Part shown: positions 38,195-50,960 of the stretch, in pieces | Layout: each line of letters opens with the position of its first letter | Position numbering within the stretch: the stretch's first letter is position 1 | Origin: Rhodamnia argentea | Lineage: Eukaryota; Streptophyta; Magnoliopsida; Myrtales; Myrtaceae | DNA length: 64,000 bases | Direction: 5' to 3' | NCBI RefSeq assembly: GCF_020921035.1 | Contig: NC_063154.1 | Location: forward strand, 868,001-932,000 | Made by a program: the position numbers and the translations under genes | The notes under the pieces: generated by a model | What the model was told of the DNA's origin: nothing | The model's input: only the letters and a program-made list of their open reading frames with translations | The model's database searches: none

Positions 38195-39673
38195 TCAATG
38201 CAGTTTGCGATCAAGCTGTAATGACTGAGTTTGTGAACGAACTGCCGAATCATCTATGGCTGGAAAGCTTTGGGGACTTCCCCCGACCGAACGGTTTCTC
38301 CTCACAACAAAGGCAGCATCATCTCTGCGACAGGATTGAGATTGAGTTCTTACCCTGTTCATGTATCTTCCGCTACCAAATCTAAAACTGTATGAGTGGT
38401 TTGGCAATTTCGAAGGAGGCTCAAGTCCCCTACCCTGCCTTTGCACTTCAGATTCTTCGTCTGTATTTGCAGCCATGAGATCCATCAAGTCACTCCTGAA
38501 CCCCAAATCCGAGAACACTCTTCGTGAATTTCTCATAGCTGGTTTTGAAAATTTCCCATCCAGAGCGTCTAGATACTCCGTGTCAATGTTATCTAATCTA
38601 GAACTGCTCTGCACATTCCTGGATTCGACTGGCTGTCCCATCGTCTCCACCATCAGGCATGGATTGTTAAACCCATTCCATGAATGAAGAGGGACCAATT
38701 TGCTCAGCCCGGTCAACCAATCGACAATCTCCTTCATCGCTGGCCTCCTCTCTCTACAAGATCTCACACACTTGGCAGCTATAACAGCTAATTGCTTCCT
38801 AACGACCGGATCTTTTGGGGGCGCCATTCTCGGGTCATAGACACAAAGGAGCTTTCCCTTTTTAATCAAGGGGATTGCCCAGTCCACGATGGACGGCGGC
38901 GAGTATGCAACATCGATGGCCTTCCTCCCACTGATAATCTCCAACAGCAATATCCCAAAGCTAAACACATCAGTCTTAGTACTCAAGTTATCAGGGGTCA
39001 CATAGAGCGGATCAAGATACCCGAGAGTCCCAGCTGGGGGTGTGGACAAGAGCCTAAAATCATTGACATGACATCTGAGAGCCAACCCAAAATCGCCCAA
39101 ACGAGCATTGAAGTTCCTATCTATCAACACGTTAGCAGACTTTATGTCTCTGTGAATTATAGGGGGGTACTGAGAATGAAGCGTCTCAATGGCCTTGGCG
39201 ATCTGCAGGGCGAGCCTAATCCTGCGACCCCAATTCAAGACACGCGTGTTGGAATGAAGGATGTCGTAAAGCGTACCGTTGCTCATGAACTCGACGACCA
39301 AGAGGCGGTTCTTGGAGTCGCTTGCGAAGCCGACAAGGTTGACCAGCCGGGGACTCTGGATCGTGGACAGGATCTCGAGCTCGTTGTCGACCTCGGTAGC
39401 GAGCTCGAGTCCCTTGGAGGGCTTCTTGACGGCCACGTGGCGGCCGCGGAGGAAGGCCTTGTAGACGTAGCCATGGCTGCCTTTGCCGAGCAACTTCTGG
39501 TCGGAGAAGCCATTGGTGGCCGCCTCGACGTCGCTGTAGTCGAACTGCTGAATCTTGATCGGCCTCTCTCTCTCTTGCTTGAGAGGGCGTTGGTTCTTGG
39601 AAGACGACGACGACGGAGCGTGAGAGTGGGAGACGGCAATGGAGGATTCAGCTTTGCAAGAAAGATAACCCAT
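38195..39673 (-). CDS. Receptor-like cytoplasmic kinase, At5g23170/At3g51990-like
   Basis: An intronless gene encodes 492 residues starting MGYLSCKAES. The codon before this ATG is TTG, so 39673 is the start. Kinase landmarks are in order: Gly loop GKGSHGYV (63-70), catalytic lysine in HVAVKKPSK (K83), catalytic loop HRDIKSAN (174-181, D176), DFG (194-196) and activation segment GTLGYLDP. There is no signal peptide or transmembrane segment. The N-terminal Gly2 and Cys6 suggest lipid attachment to the plasma membrane, although Tyr3 is unusual for N-myristoylation. The C-terminal 170 residues are low-complexity and basic/Ser-rich. Arabidopsis relatives are annotated only as serine/threonine-protein kinase-like proteins, so the pathway is unknown. 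Catalytic residues look intact. A CT-rich leader (GA run at 39801-39837 on the plus strand) precedes it. Confidence 0.93.
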   Translation of the reverse strand: MGYLSCKAESSIAVSHSHAPSSSSSKNQRPLKQERERPIKIQQFDYSDVEAATNGFSDQKLLGKGSHGYVYKAFLRGRHVAVKKPSKGLELATEVDNELEILSTIQSPRLVNLVGFASDSKNRLLVVEFMSNGTLYDILHSNTRVLNWGRRIRLALQIAKAIETLHSQYPPIIHRDIKSANVLIDRNFNARLGDFGLALRCHVNDFRLLSTPPAGTLGYLDPLYVTPDNLSTKTDVFSFGILLLEIISGRKAIDVAYSPPSIVDWAIPLIKKGKLLCVYDPRMAPPKDPVVRKQLAVIAAKCVRSCRERRPAMKEIVDWLTGLSKLVPLHSWNGFNNPCLMVETMGQPVESRNVQSSSRLDNIDTEYLDALDGKFSKPAMRNSRRVFSDLGFRSDLMDLMAANTDEESEVQRQGRGLEPPSKLPNHSYSFRFGSGRYMNRVRTQSQSCRRDDAAFVVRRNRSVGGSPQSFPAIDDSAVRSQTQSLQLDRKLH

Positions 39674-42635
39674 CAAAGAAAAACTGAAAAGATCGAATTT
39701 TTGGCTGGTTCAAAACTTGAAAGCTGGTGATGAGAGAATTTATGGAGATAAATTCTGTTGGTCCTTGATGGCTTTATGAGCAGAGCTGTAATGGAGTCTC
39801 AGAAGAGAGGGAGAGGGAGAGAGAGAGAGAGAGAGACTACCAAATTGGAATCCCAAGGACAATCTAATCTACCGATGAATCCGTGGCATGTATTAAGGTG
39901 GTAATATTATCACGCAAGCATACCTGTATTGCAGACCTGTTCATTTTACCTTAAAGTCAACGCGGTACATTTACTGTATCTGTACACACCCTCTTTTTCA
40001 TTTTTTCTTTTGCTTTTATTTTCCTCGCAAGTCCTTTTCCAACTCATCTTCTGTTCTGGTCTCGTCTTCCTCCCTTTCTACCTTGACATTTACCTTTTTA
40101 CCCTTGATGATGCCCAATCCATACATCCGAGCATTTTCCTACGCACATATGAGCATTGGAATGCACAGAGAATAGTGGTTTTTATAGCATTTAATAACTT
40201 TTCATTGCACAATTCTTCATTTTCGACTGTTTCATTTATGAAATTACAATAACAATCCGTAAGGTAATTAAAGTATGTACGTGAAATTATTATTCTCGTC
40301 CATTAAATACCGATACGAATTGCACCGATATTACATGCTCTTTGAAATTCGAAAGTCCCGATTACTTAATCGGTTCGATTTGGTGTTGAACTTTCATGAA
40401 AATTTAGATTTTCCGTTATTCTTTTGTACCCACATTCCAACTTTCTGTAAACTTTTTCCCCTTTGTCGTCGAAGGGAGACAGTGGATAAAGATTCCAAAA
40501 TCCGCGACTTTGGAGAAGTGGTTTGTCTGGACAGAGAGCTACCTCTTCAGCATCGCACAGCACTATTGTACTTTCGCAGCCTGTAGGGCATCATTGCAGT
40601 AATGCGTTAATATTACAGCTAGTGGCCACGAGGTCTATGTACACGCAATAATACAAGAGGACTATGATTTTGTTATGTCATGTGCGTATTTATCAGCTTG
40701 GCATATATCTGGTGGTTGATACCTTGGTCCAGCTTCGAGAGAGAACGATCGATTGCTTGCTCCTAACGTTGTGGGTCTCCATTATTGTCCTCCTCTTCTT
40801 TACGAACCTTTTGTCAGCTACACAACGACAATGCTAACTACAAAAGGGGAAAGCAAGGAGAACAGAAAAGAACAAGGTCTTTTTGGCCAAGATCTGAGTC
40901 GATAGCATTGCAAAAATCGTAGCTTTTGAACGGGTCGCGATGTTTCGGTTGCTCTAACATGTGTATCTTGCTCCTACCGGATATCACCAAAGCCGCGATG
41001 AACGACACACTAATTCTATGTTTAGACATTTTATCGCATATTTTTTGGGCGAAAGAGAAAGCTGGCGGTAATTGTCGGTCTAATTCAGGAAAAATTCTAG
41101 TTGACCGGTTAAAAAACTCAAGTTGGTGAATGAACAAATTTACAATTTCCATCTTTGATTCTTCTCTCCTTTCCCTTTTTCCCCCAAGTGGTCACCAAAG
41201 AAGTGTAGGAGATGAAGTGTAACCATCCAATTCGTGTGTATATATATATATATGATGGTGGTCGCTGCTTACCCATTAGGCACGACCCAACCTACGTGCC
41301 TTAAAGGCACAACCTTGGCTGAGACCACCACGTGAAATCAAAGTAGTTTCCTCTTTTCCTTGATTCGTCATCGACAAGAACGAAACCTGAAGATCCACAT
41401 CATTAGCTGCACTGGTTAAAACACAACTCAGGCAAGCAAATCGATGCACCAGTTACTTTCAGGCCCCATAAAGTCACTAGTCAATTATCGAAAGCAGCAT
41501 GTCATCATCAGTTAAAGTTCTACTCTTTACTGTGCATTGAAAGGAGAAAAAAGCTTCATAATTTTTCCATCACTTTCACCTGTAGATCGGCCATTTAAGT
41601 TTTAACAGTCCATGGCTGAGAGCCTGAGAATGACCTACTCATCATGACAACGGTCCTCTACTTTTTCTAAATGAATTTCGAAAGACTACTGCTTCGCAAA
41701 ATTTACTAGAGTAAGGAATCGAAGATGACGAAAAGTGCCTGGATTGGCAAATCATATCTAAGCTCACCAAGGATCAATTAGTTGTATTTTTTCTTTTTCT
41801 GGCTTACCAGTCCAATAATGTGAGTCTTTGCATCAAAGAACCTAGCTCAATCTCTTCTTCTTGAACTTGCAGAAACATTGTTCATTATGCTGAACGCAAT
41901 AGCTAACCGCAGCAGTTAGGTGCATCACACAGAGGGTGAAAGGTGCCTTTTCACACTAAATATCAGGATGACAGCACACACACACCCCACAACATGAGTC
42001 GCACATTCTAGTGATTAGTGCAAGGTTGCGTGACTTCAGAAAATGGCAAGTTCCAAGCATGGATACACAGACCTCTCTTCCATTTACAGGAATATAGAGA
42101 GAGGCTGAAGCCTGGCAAAACACATAAAGAAAGGTTAACTGATGTTGGTGTCTCCCAATTCGCCCGTAGAATGAAAAAGAACAAAAATTGACAACAAATG
42201 GTTCAATGAAATTAGCTTCGAATACACCAGTTATATGCCTCTAAACAATGATGTTTCCCGTAATTTCTCGAAACAAGGAGTACAAAAAAGTGTTCAAGTG
42301 GGCAGATACAAACTTAATCGAAAAGATGGGATGACTAACAAATGAAAAACAACTAATTTTTCCTCCACATGGAACCTTAACAACTGTTTTCTTCATTCAT
42401 TTTACTTTACAATGTGAATGTGAGGGACATCTTTTTGGCTGTAATCTCACCCAGTCCCCTTCGCCAGTTCGAATGATCGCAAAGTTACAAGTAAAACAGA
42501 ATAAAAAGACCTGCATACTGTGCAACTGCCAATAGCATTTACATGTATCACAATATGCTAGCAATTCTATAGGGCTGTAACTTAACTTTGGACATATTAA
42601 CATCTTGTACCTTGGTGAAAGTGACAACCCATGAA
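39674..42635. other. Kinase promoter and intergenic, no gene seen
   Basis: The kinase 5' leader and promoter occupy the first few hundred bases. The rest shows only short ORFs without motifs, a (TA)n run at about 41239-41252 and a nested palindrome at 41256-41330 (see findings). The side next to 42636 is probably the 3' untranslated region of the GIY-YIG gene. Confidence 0.5.
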
Positions 42636-44432
42636 TCAAGTAAGATTCAGTTTCCAATTAATTTCCAAAAGACTGCAGTCAAGCACACCTTTAACTCTAT
42701 CCAAAGCCATTTGTCTATGCTGAAGCAATAACTGAGAGACACCTTCTGCTTGCTTTTCCATGTCACCGCATGACCTCCGGCGAGGTAGTTTCCTTGAGAA
42801 ACTTTTCCATTTTGACTCAAAAACACAGGCTGCACAAAATGTGGAGAAAATCAGAGCTTAAAACTATTGGGTACTCACAATCATGTGGATGCTTGAGCCA
42901 GTGGCATGACAATAATTCTCATCATGATATGAGGAAACAAAACATCTGGGCTGAAAATGTGCAAAGGGTAAAACATAAGGGAGGACGCCCACAACTTGCA
43001 GAAGGTGACTCATTGCAGGATGGTGAGCAATGAATGTTGCTTATATTTCGTACATGTTGCACTTGGTGAGAGTTGCATATTTTCAAAGACATGGTTGTAA
43101 GCTTGTAGTTGCCGATGTGGAAGAAAGACATGAGTTTCAAGCTAGCGCTCTAGTCAACTAACAAGAAAGTTAGAAAATACCTTCACTTCGGTCCTTGAAG
43201 CCCTGAACAAGGCAGGCACAGAGCCATGGCCTTCCAGCTCGAGATGCTTTGGCACCACCGTTAAGCTCCCCATTATGTTGCCTCAAACTTCAAGACATGC
43301 CAACCGAAGAAAATAAGCACTTAGGTATGCAGACAGAAAACCACATGCTATCTAATTAACCACAGATGCAATGAGGCGTACAGATTCAAATATTCGAGCA
43401 TTGTATGACATGACCATCAACGAGAAAATATACAACCCAAATGAAGAGTAGAGACAAGAAGCCAAGTATCTGCCTGCTATTTCAGATACTAATTGACAGG
43501 GAATCAGAGTGGAAGAAAGATCGCAAGAACATTTCCAAGTTAGGGGAAGTCAAAGCAGAGGACTACATAGCACACTTAACCGTATGAGGGGGAAATACAG
43601 TTCATGAGCCAATAGCAGCATATCAAGCATATATCAACATGTACCATACGACTCAGTCACATACTCCAAACTTCCTACCAACACACTCGAGTCAAATGCT
43701 TAATACATTCCTCCAGGCATAGCCAGTCGAAAAGAGAATATAGAGAATGGAACCAGCATCAATTCATGAGCTGCCGGAGGAAGGTGATCCCTGCCTCCTG
43801 AGCATATAGAATGAAATAATCTGCAAAAGCTACACATTTTCTAGTGCATTAATGTATCATGAGAATAGAACATTACAAGAAAATGCACATCGCATCAAGG
43901 GAACTCATTAGATACATAACTTGGTCGTCAACCAACTCAGCAAGAACCTAGCACAATTACATGAAAAACTACCAATGTACCTAGACAACGCACAAAACCG
44001 TTCAAATGTTCAATCTTTTTTCTGCTCCCAGTTACATAACCACCAACAGATCCACCTATCAACGCACAAAAAAAGGAACTTTTCTCGAAAAAGAGATTCA
44101 ATCAAGGAACGAAGCAGCATTACCTACCGGCGATGGAAATCGTTGGTGACGCCAACGTAAGTCTTGATAGGGGGGCTGGTGGAGAGGATGAGATAGACGC
44201 ACCATGTTCTTGAATCATCCGTATTGGGTTCCGATCTCGTTCTTGAAATCGCCGACGCAGACGCTGAAGGCGAGGATCGCGAGAGCTTCAATGGAGATGA
44301 TGATGATGATGATGATGATCTCGAAGGGCCTTTGGGCTTAGTAGAAACAGAGCTCGGGTGCTTGATGGATCGAAATGTCCCGGAGAGAAGCCTCGTCATC
44401 TGGAGATCAATCTTGGGCAGATTCAGATTCAT
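42636..44432 (-). CDS. GIY-YIG nuclease-domain protein, At5g43210-like
   Basis: Three exons, 44128-44432, 43181-43287 and 42636-42829, join in frame to 201 residues. The GIY-YIG core is visible: WCVYLI (about 77-82) stands for GIY and TYVGVT (91-96) for YIG, followed by NDFHRR and, from exon 2, LRQHNGELNGGAKASRAGRP. Exon 3 supplies FESKWKSFSRK and ends in a helical LLLQHRQMALDRV segment. This is the single-domain plant family related to the UvrC N-terminus and to SLX1; it lacks the RING finger of SLX1. The first 70 residues are Ser/Arg-rich with few acids, like an organelle transit peptide, so plastid or mitochondrial targeting is possible. Met12 (44399) is an alternative start. A TGA lies immediately upstream of ATG 44432. 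A (GAT)n run encodes the poly-Ser stretch. Substrate is unknown. Confidence 0.9.
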
Positions 44433-46554
44433 TCAGCTCCTGCCCAATCGTGCCGTACGACCAAAACCTCGGATGCTCCGATTCTTTCGCCGGTGACAGT
44501 TACTGATGAATTGAGGGTAGGTAGTTGGAGGAGCAAACCAATTACAAGTTTATTCAGATTATTTCGTGAAAAATTAGTAGTTTGTATTGTTTATAAAACT
44601 CAATAAATGAAAATAATTTTATTTTTTCAAGGAAATATTTAAATATAATTATACTCGATAATGAATCTTTTTTCATTGTTTAATTATTTCAAGCGATAGA
44701 AACGAGCATTTTTAGAAAAATGTTTTTAAATTTATTCATTTTCCACAAAACAAACGAAACGTAAATATTAAACTATACTTGAGATCGAGTTGAAATGTTA
44801 ATTACATGTAATAGGATTAATTTTGCACAAGTTAGTGATGAATTCAATGCATACAACATCGATAATTTTATCTATATGTCTGGATTAGTAATTTACAATT
44901 AGTTAATTTCTCTTTTATCGAGGTAGTAACTTTTCGAGAATTATAGATAAATACATCGCAAGGAAACACGGTTTTTATGGGTAATGAGTTCTTAAAATGC
45001 TTCTCATGTGTGTGTGTCTATGTATATATATATCCAAATAGTAATCAAAGTAATCAATCCAATTAATAGTAAGTTCTATTATAAATTGTATTAGGTCTAG
45101 GCAAGTTATGATTATAATATTCGTTTGCATGTATAATGTGAAAAGAAATATGATTTCAAGCATATAATAAGAAAAGGGCAAATCAGTAAGAAGAACTTGC
45201 CGATTGTAGGGTATGTAAATTAAATGATAGGAATTTAAATATAGAAATGTAAACGCAAGTATGTAAAGATAATAAGCAAAGATACAGACCAAACACAGGA
45301 GGTAGAACCTACCGATTGCGGAGTTTGTTCTGGATATGAAAAACACTTTTTTATTAAGAGAAACTGAAAGAATACAATATGAAAAATTGCAGAGATATAA
45401 AAGGATTAGTAGACCCTGTGCATACAAATGCAGATATTAAAACTTAAAATCCACAGACCATCAGCAGATCTGAAACTTATAGGGAATCAAGAAAGAAGAT
45501 GAGGATATAAAGGATACTTACTGGATCTGGTTCCAGAAAGTAGGTATGAAAGGTATTCAAGGTTCTGAGAAGGGTATTGAAGAGGTGGAAGGTCTTTAGG
45601 GTGAGAAGAGAGGTTTCGGAGAGAGAAAGAGAGATCTGGATCTGAATTTCTGAATGCTCTATGAGGTGTTCTCCCGAAAGTTGGTATATACATATATAGT
45701 TGTGACTACATAATCTGATTTTTGAAAAATTTTATATTTTGATTGTTGATATATTTAGTTAAGCTGGACTCTAGGGATTTTCCAATTTTCTATGGATTTA
45801 TTGAAATCTTCTATGCTTATTTCTTCCCCATGTATAGGACCCTGATCTAAGGACATTTATGATGCAAAACTGGAGAAAGATACTGATCTTCTTAATAAAT
45901 TCATCTTAATAGGTTTGTTTTCACGCTTCTTAGGCTACCAAACGGAGCTAATCATATATATATATTGAAGGAATCAATACCTCTTTTCTATGGGATACAA
46001 ATAGTGCAATCATAATTTCATATTGAGATAAAATTAAACTACTTCATAATTGCTACATTTCCTTTAAGGGAAAGCTCCCCTTTTCCAAACTTATTTTCAC
46101 CATGGCCCATGGCCTATGATGTCCATCAGGGGAATACATTTTGATTGATTTTCTAGGCAAAGCAGCTTTTGCCCAGCATAGAATCAATTACCTCCATTAA
46201 CTTACGGATTGGGTTTTCTTTATGGCCAGCAATTTTTCATTGGCTTGACCAAACTCTTTCTGTAGCCTTTCTACAGTTCAGCGATAATCCAACTTGGTGT
46301 CTAACAGTGATCCTTATTCTATATTTCTGCCAGAAAAACGGATTTCTCCAATCTCAAAATGTGTAATTGTGTATAATCATGACTATGACATTAACATTTC
46401 CCTTTCACTAGTTACATCGGGTTAATCTAAAACAAAGAGAAAGCGCTTGATTACAAACCATTACATTGCAGATGAAAAACTATCAACTTAAAGACTACAT
46501 TTGCACCTTTGAGTATCCATCTTACATTTCTTCTCTCAACCTTAGGGTCTAAAA
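44433..46554. other. Intergenic, no gene seen
   Basis: Very AT-rich. The 150-codon ORF at 44975-45427 (minus) is a hydrophobic, Tyr/Leu/Ile-rich translation of AT-rich DNA and has no family motif. A GAACYTRCCGATTG motif occurs twice (near 45195 and 45307), hinting at an eroded tandem repeat or LTR. The stretch next to 46555 is probably the PPH 3' untranslated region. Confidence 0.4.
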
Positions 46555-49412
46555 TCAAGATTTCAGTTTCAATTTCCCAACATGGGATCCAATGAAAGAG
46601 CTTATCCTATTCCAAAGTAAGGATGTTGATCCGACGAATCTCACTTTGACAGATCTTTTTGCCCCTTCTCTCGCAAATTCTAAATCCTTTGCAACGCTGT
46701 GCTGAATAGTTTCCAAGTCATCGAGCAGAGGCAATGCCACTGAGCCCTGTGATTCTAGGTTCTTAATCCATCCTCGTAACAAAAAATTCACCACCTGCAT
46801 ATAGAATGACACGACATAAGAACCAACAGCATCCAAGGCAGACTTGGAATACAACCTGCCATAGCTATCCCAGGAATCCGGTGAGAGTGACAAATCTGTA
46901 GAACCAATTTCGCAGTTCAAAGTTTCTTGAAATTTCTCAATCGGTTTAACATTAATACATAAGGAGAGGCACTCTAAACTTAAGATGCCGAAATTGATTT
47001 GGTCTTCCGGATAATAGATTATCAACCTGAACCAGTGGGTATCGGGGGACTTTGGTCAGGAACATATAAAGCAACGATAACATACTACATAGAGGATTAG
47101 TGATTCACCATTTTGAACTTTCAAGTAGATAGAGAACAGTAAATTTATACACAACCCTTCATCTTTAGAGTCGACCATTTGCAACTAAGAAGTAGTACAT
47201 GAAAAAAAGTCGTCGGTAACGGTTGTCTCCACAGGTAAAACTTAAAGAATGGAGAAGACATGCGCGTGATATTACTTCAACTTATTAAACAATACCTCAG
47301 GAACTTCATCATGAGGGCAGTGACCTGCAGGGCTGATCTCGTAGTATGGAGCTTCGGGTACTTGTCTTTTAACCTGAAGGCCCCAGACAGGCTTCACCCA
47401 TGGGTCTTCTTTTCCATACATAAGGCAGACAGGCATATTGTTCTTCCGACATCTGCAAAGTAACCACAATAGAGTAACGTGGTATACAGGAAAAAAGCAT
47501 ATTATACTTGTATAATGATAATGCCACCATTAAGAATAACGATTTATATCTTTACCCAGATAGAGCCTCGTTGAAAGACAATTGTCCCTGAGGAGCAAAC
47601 ATGATAGAGGCAAATGAGGCAGCAGCAGCTGGATGTTCTGCTGTTTCAAGTATACGGGAAACGACTTTGTCGACATTTGTTGAATGATCTGCATAAACCT
47701 GCTTGAGCACCTCGGCTATGCTCCTTGGATCACTTATTTTCTGCCAACTGTTACAGCGTAGGAGGCAGTCAGGATCATGGAACGTATAGCGGTATGGTCC
47801 ATGAAGCCAATGAGAATAAAATGACTTTGTCTGTGACTTTCCCATTTTCATGGTACACTTACAACTTGCCCTCCGATCCTTTTGGTTTTTTTGGCCATCT
47901 TGCTCTCCCATGTTGGATGAATAAATCATAAATGAGGAAAAGAAAAATCTCACTATATATATCTGGTATTTACATGCTGATTTGGAAAAGACATTGTTTA
48001 ATTCAATCAAGGGAGAACAATGAAGTTTCCCAGTCTTGGTAGCAAACAAGAGAATGTGACCAATTTAGCTGACCAACTTACACAATTTCTGTGAGCTTTC
48101 TGACTCTGGAAGGCAGAGGAAATGTCCCAGCCCATGGAAATATCCTAGCCAATCTTGGAGATCTCACGGGGTTAGGAAGAAACCCCCAAAAGGGGGTAGC
48201 ATTCAGCAGGGTAACACCCTTGACCAAGTGTGGGTTGCTTGCAGCAAAGTATAGTGCGACGAATCCTCCAAGTGAATTCCCGACAACAAAAACCGGTTCT
48301 CCGATGACCTGAACAAAAACAATCGTGCAAAATTCAATCATTAAGTTGAGTTTTGGTCCATTCTGCTCCAAACACAAAAATGTCCAGATCTGTCCAAATA
48401 ACAAGCAGTTTCTAGAACATGTTCCACTGGCGCAGAGAATTAAATGCGATTACAAGCTAAGTATTTTTTAACTTCACATCAGAACAACAATCTGGAAGAA
48501 ATGAAAGGACCGCCAAACACGAGTGATTTATGGTCGAAAGTAGAATATGCATTAGAAATGTACAGCTCCATAAATTTTACATATAGTAGTATCTGAAGGA
48601 TGCCATGTATCACTTTTGGAGGATACACTAAGCAAAGACCTAGCTATTTAAGGTACCTCTTCCACGAAGTATTGAACTTGATCCTGCCATAAGTCAATTG
48701 AATAAACCAGCTCACTTGCCCATGGCTCCGTTTCCTCTCCAAATCCCCACACAGTCTCCTTCCCTTCCGGGTCATTTTCTCTGTGATGCTGAGGTGCAGG
48801 ATCTTCAAATGGTAATGACCTTCCCTGCCCGAGAAAATCCAATGCCCATACTCTAAAGTCGCGACCTAAATCCTTTAACTGCTTCTCGTAATGAAATGAA
48901 CCAACCCCAAAACCAGGAAGAAACAACACCGGCGGGGACCCCACGTTTTCGCACCCTGCTTTCTCATAGTGCACAGTTAGCTTCGGTTTCCACTCCCAAA
49001 AACAGCTGCTTATAGGAGCTCCACATTCGCCATTGGATTCATCAGGCAAAGCCGGAATCAAAACCTTGGCCTTGGATTCCCCTTCTTCAGGAATACTGCT
49101 AGCATCCTCTCCCCCACCAATCACATACCCATTGTAACTTCCACACGAGACCTTCAAGTCTGCATTTCTGGAACTTTGGAGGGTTTTCGAAGATTTAACG
49201 GTAATACTGGTCCTAGAATGGTTTAGGCCAGGATGACCTCCTGCAGACAGGCTTGCACACTGAACTCTTTTATGGATCCTGACAAGCGAAACTTTACTTC
49301 TTTTCCCACCCACAAGCTTAGCCTGCCTAGAATTCAGATGCTTATTGTTCGAATTCCATCTCATACCCGCAACTCGACAGCATGGTGCAAAATTGTGCGA
49401 GAGAATTTCCAT
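46555..49412 (-). CDS. PPH: Pheophytinase, chloroplast chlorophyll-breakdown hydrolase
   Basis: Five exons, 48657-49412, 48082-48308, 47556-47747, 47296-47452 and 46555-46794, join in frame to 523 residues. PPH removes phytol from pheophytin a to give pheophorbide a during leaf senescence, in the chloroplast. The sequence has a long N-terminal region with transit-peptide character, then the PPH-specific VHYEKAGCENVGSPPVLFLP and GFGVGSFHYEKQL. The alpha/beta-hydrolase nucleophile elbow GNSLGG has its Ser at about 264, the acid is in MYGKEDPW and the His in SPAGHCPHDEVPE. QHPAAAASFASI-like and FLRGWIKNLES segments also match PPH. Arabidopsis PPH has 484 residues; the extra length here is mainly at the N-terminus. 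Catalytic residues are intact. PPH (At5g13800) adjoins AGL15 in Arabidopsis; both lie in this window on the same strand. Confidence 0.95.
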
Positions 49413-50625
49413 GTCCAGAATCTACGTCCTGCAGATAAGGAATTGGATCAATTCTCCAGGTGGGATTGGCCCCAAAGCAAAAGAATTTATACTAAAACAC
49501 TGCAAAGGAGAAGGAAAGGAACTCGATGAACAGTTTGCTGTGTGGAAGTTTTGATTTGTGAACACCAGAAATCTCCAAATCTTCACTCTCTTTTCTCACC
49601 CGCCACGTGCCAGGCAATTGGAAAGGGAATTGAGTAGAAGGAAAAAAAGTGATAAATGAATGAGCTTCCCATTTATGATGACATAGAGCAGCTTCCAAAG
49701 ATCACAGCATACGGACCCATCAAAAAGAAGAAGAAGAAAAATTACAACTTATTCAACCAAAAAACTGCAACGCGAGGGACTGAGAATGAGAGAGGCTTTA
49801 CCCTCAATTTGCAGAACGAAGAGTCATGAGAGCAGAGACTTCAATCTGCCTCCTCCAAATTATTGGGAGGATTGATTCCAGCAAAGCGAAGAGAAAGGGG
49901 GATGTTAGGCTTGCTTGAAAGCTTCTTCTTCCTCTAGAAAGCCAAACCAAGAAAAAAGAGGTGTCTCTGTTTTGTTCTTTCTCTACTGATTTTCCGTCCT
50001 TCACGTAATGAATATCGAAATCCCTCTCGAAAAAAAAAATATTAATCCGTGTTTTCACATTTCTTGTTTATCTGAAATTGAATTTAACTCGTGAGAATTG
50101 TTCCGAACATTAATGGGTTGAAATTATTTATCGTTTTTAAGCACAAACACAGAGAATTATTATTAGAACCCAAGAATTCATGAACAGAGAATTTTGCTTG
50201 TCAATAAGAAGGGACGATCAATCCCCCCATCGTTTCGTTTTCGTGTCCATACAGAAAAATCCAACTGGGAAGTCCCCTCGAGAATGGACTAGAGATGGGC
50301 TCGAGTGATGAGGTGCCACCTCATCCCAGCAGCAGAAAAATCTAGTACCATCTGACTTTTTCCTTTCGTTCTTCTTCTTCATCATACATCCTCACGAAGA
50401 TTTTTATGCAATTTCTTTTTTTTCTTAATCGTAAGAGGAGTCCCACCGGTCTCGGACAGACTCCTCGGGTCGATCTGATTCGATTTCAGATTTCAAACTA
50501 TCATTACCGACCCACTCCTGATTCTGGAATTTACCTTGTATTTTATATTCATGTTGTTGCCCTCTGGCCTCTGGTAAACAAAGGGACGTTTTATTAAAAT
50601 TTCCTTTTTAAGAAAAAAAAAAGAA
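49413..50625 (-). promoter_or_regulatory. PPH leader and upstream region
   Basis: Sequence upstream of the PPH start on the minus strand. A GCAAACTGTTC block at about 49530 is preceded on that strand by CTTCCACACAG, a possible acceptor of a leader intron, but this cannot be settled from sequence alone. No other coding region is convincing. Confidence 0.3.
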
Positions 50626-50629
50626 ACAA

Positions 50630-50960
50630 AAAATGGCTGAAATTTTTTCGAATAGACCCTTAAATCTGACTAGACCGCCTGTGTTTGGCGACCGGCCAGA
50701 GGCAAGGGCTAGCAAGTTGCTGGACCTTGACGGTCGGCTAGAGGAAGAAGAAGATTGAGAAGAAAAAATTCAGAAAAAAAAAATGCTGAAGTACTATTAT
50801 AAATTATCGGGTTAGCCTCGGCAACATCACGTCAACGGTCTCCAGTCAAAATTGATCGAATGAACTGAATTGATACAAATATAAAAGGTTTAGAATTAAA
50901 TTGATAAAAAAAATATTTTTGACTGAATTGATAAAATTATAAATAATTTAGACTTTTTTT
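50630..50960. mobile_element. Partial long-TIR element
   Basis: The right part repeats phrases of the 17.0-kb element family (TTTAGAATTAAATTGATAAA, ACGTCAACGGTCTCC) next to a GC-rich island with GGCGACCGGCCAG and GGTCGGCTAGAGG. A clear left arm is missing, so it appears truncated. Confidence 0.35.

Noticed and set aside
38792-39730. 312-codon ORF on the plus strand
   Set aside because: It is the antisense shadow of the kinase gene, whose translation carries all kinase motifs in the opposite strand.
44975-45427. 150-codon ORF on the minus strand in the 45-kb intergenic region
   Set aside because: Hydrophobic Leu/Ile/Tyr-rich translation expected of AT-rich DNA, with no domain or splice context.
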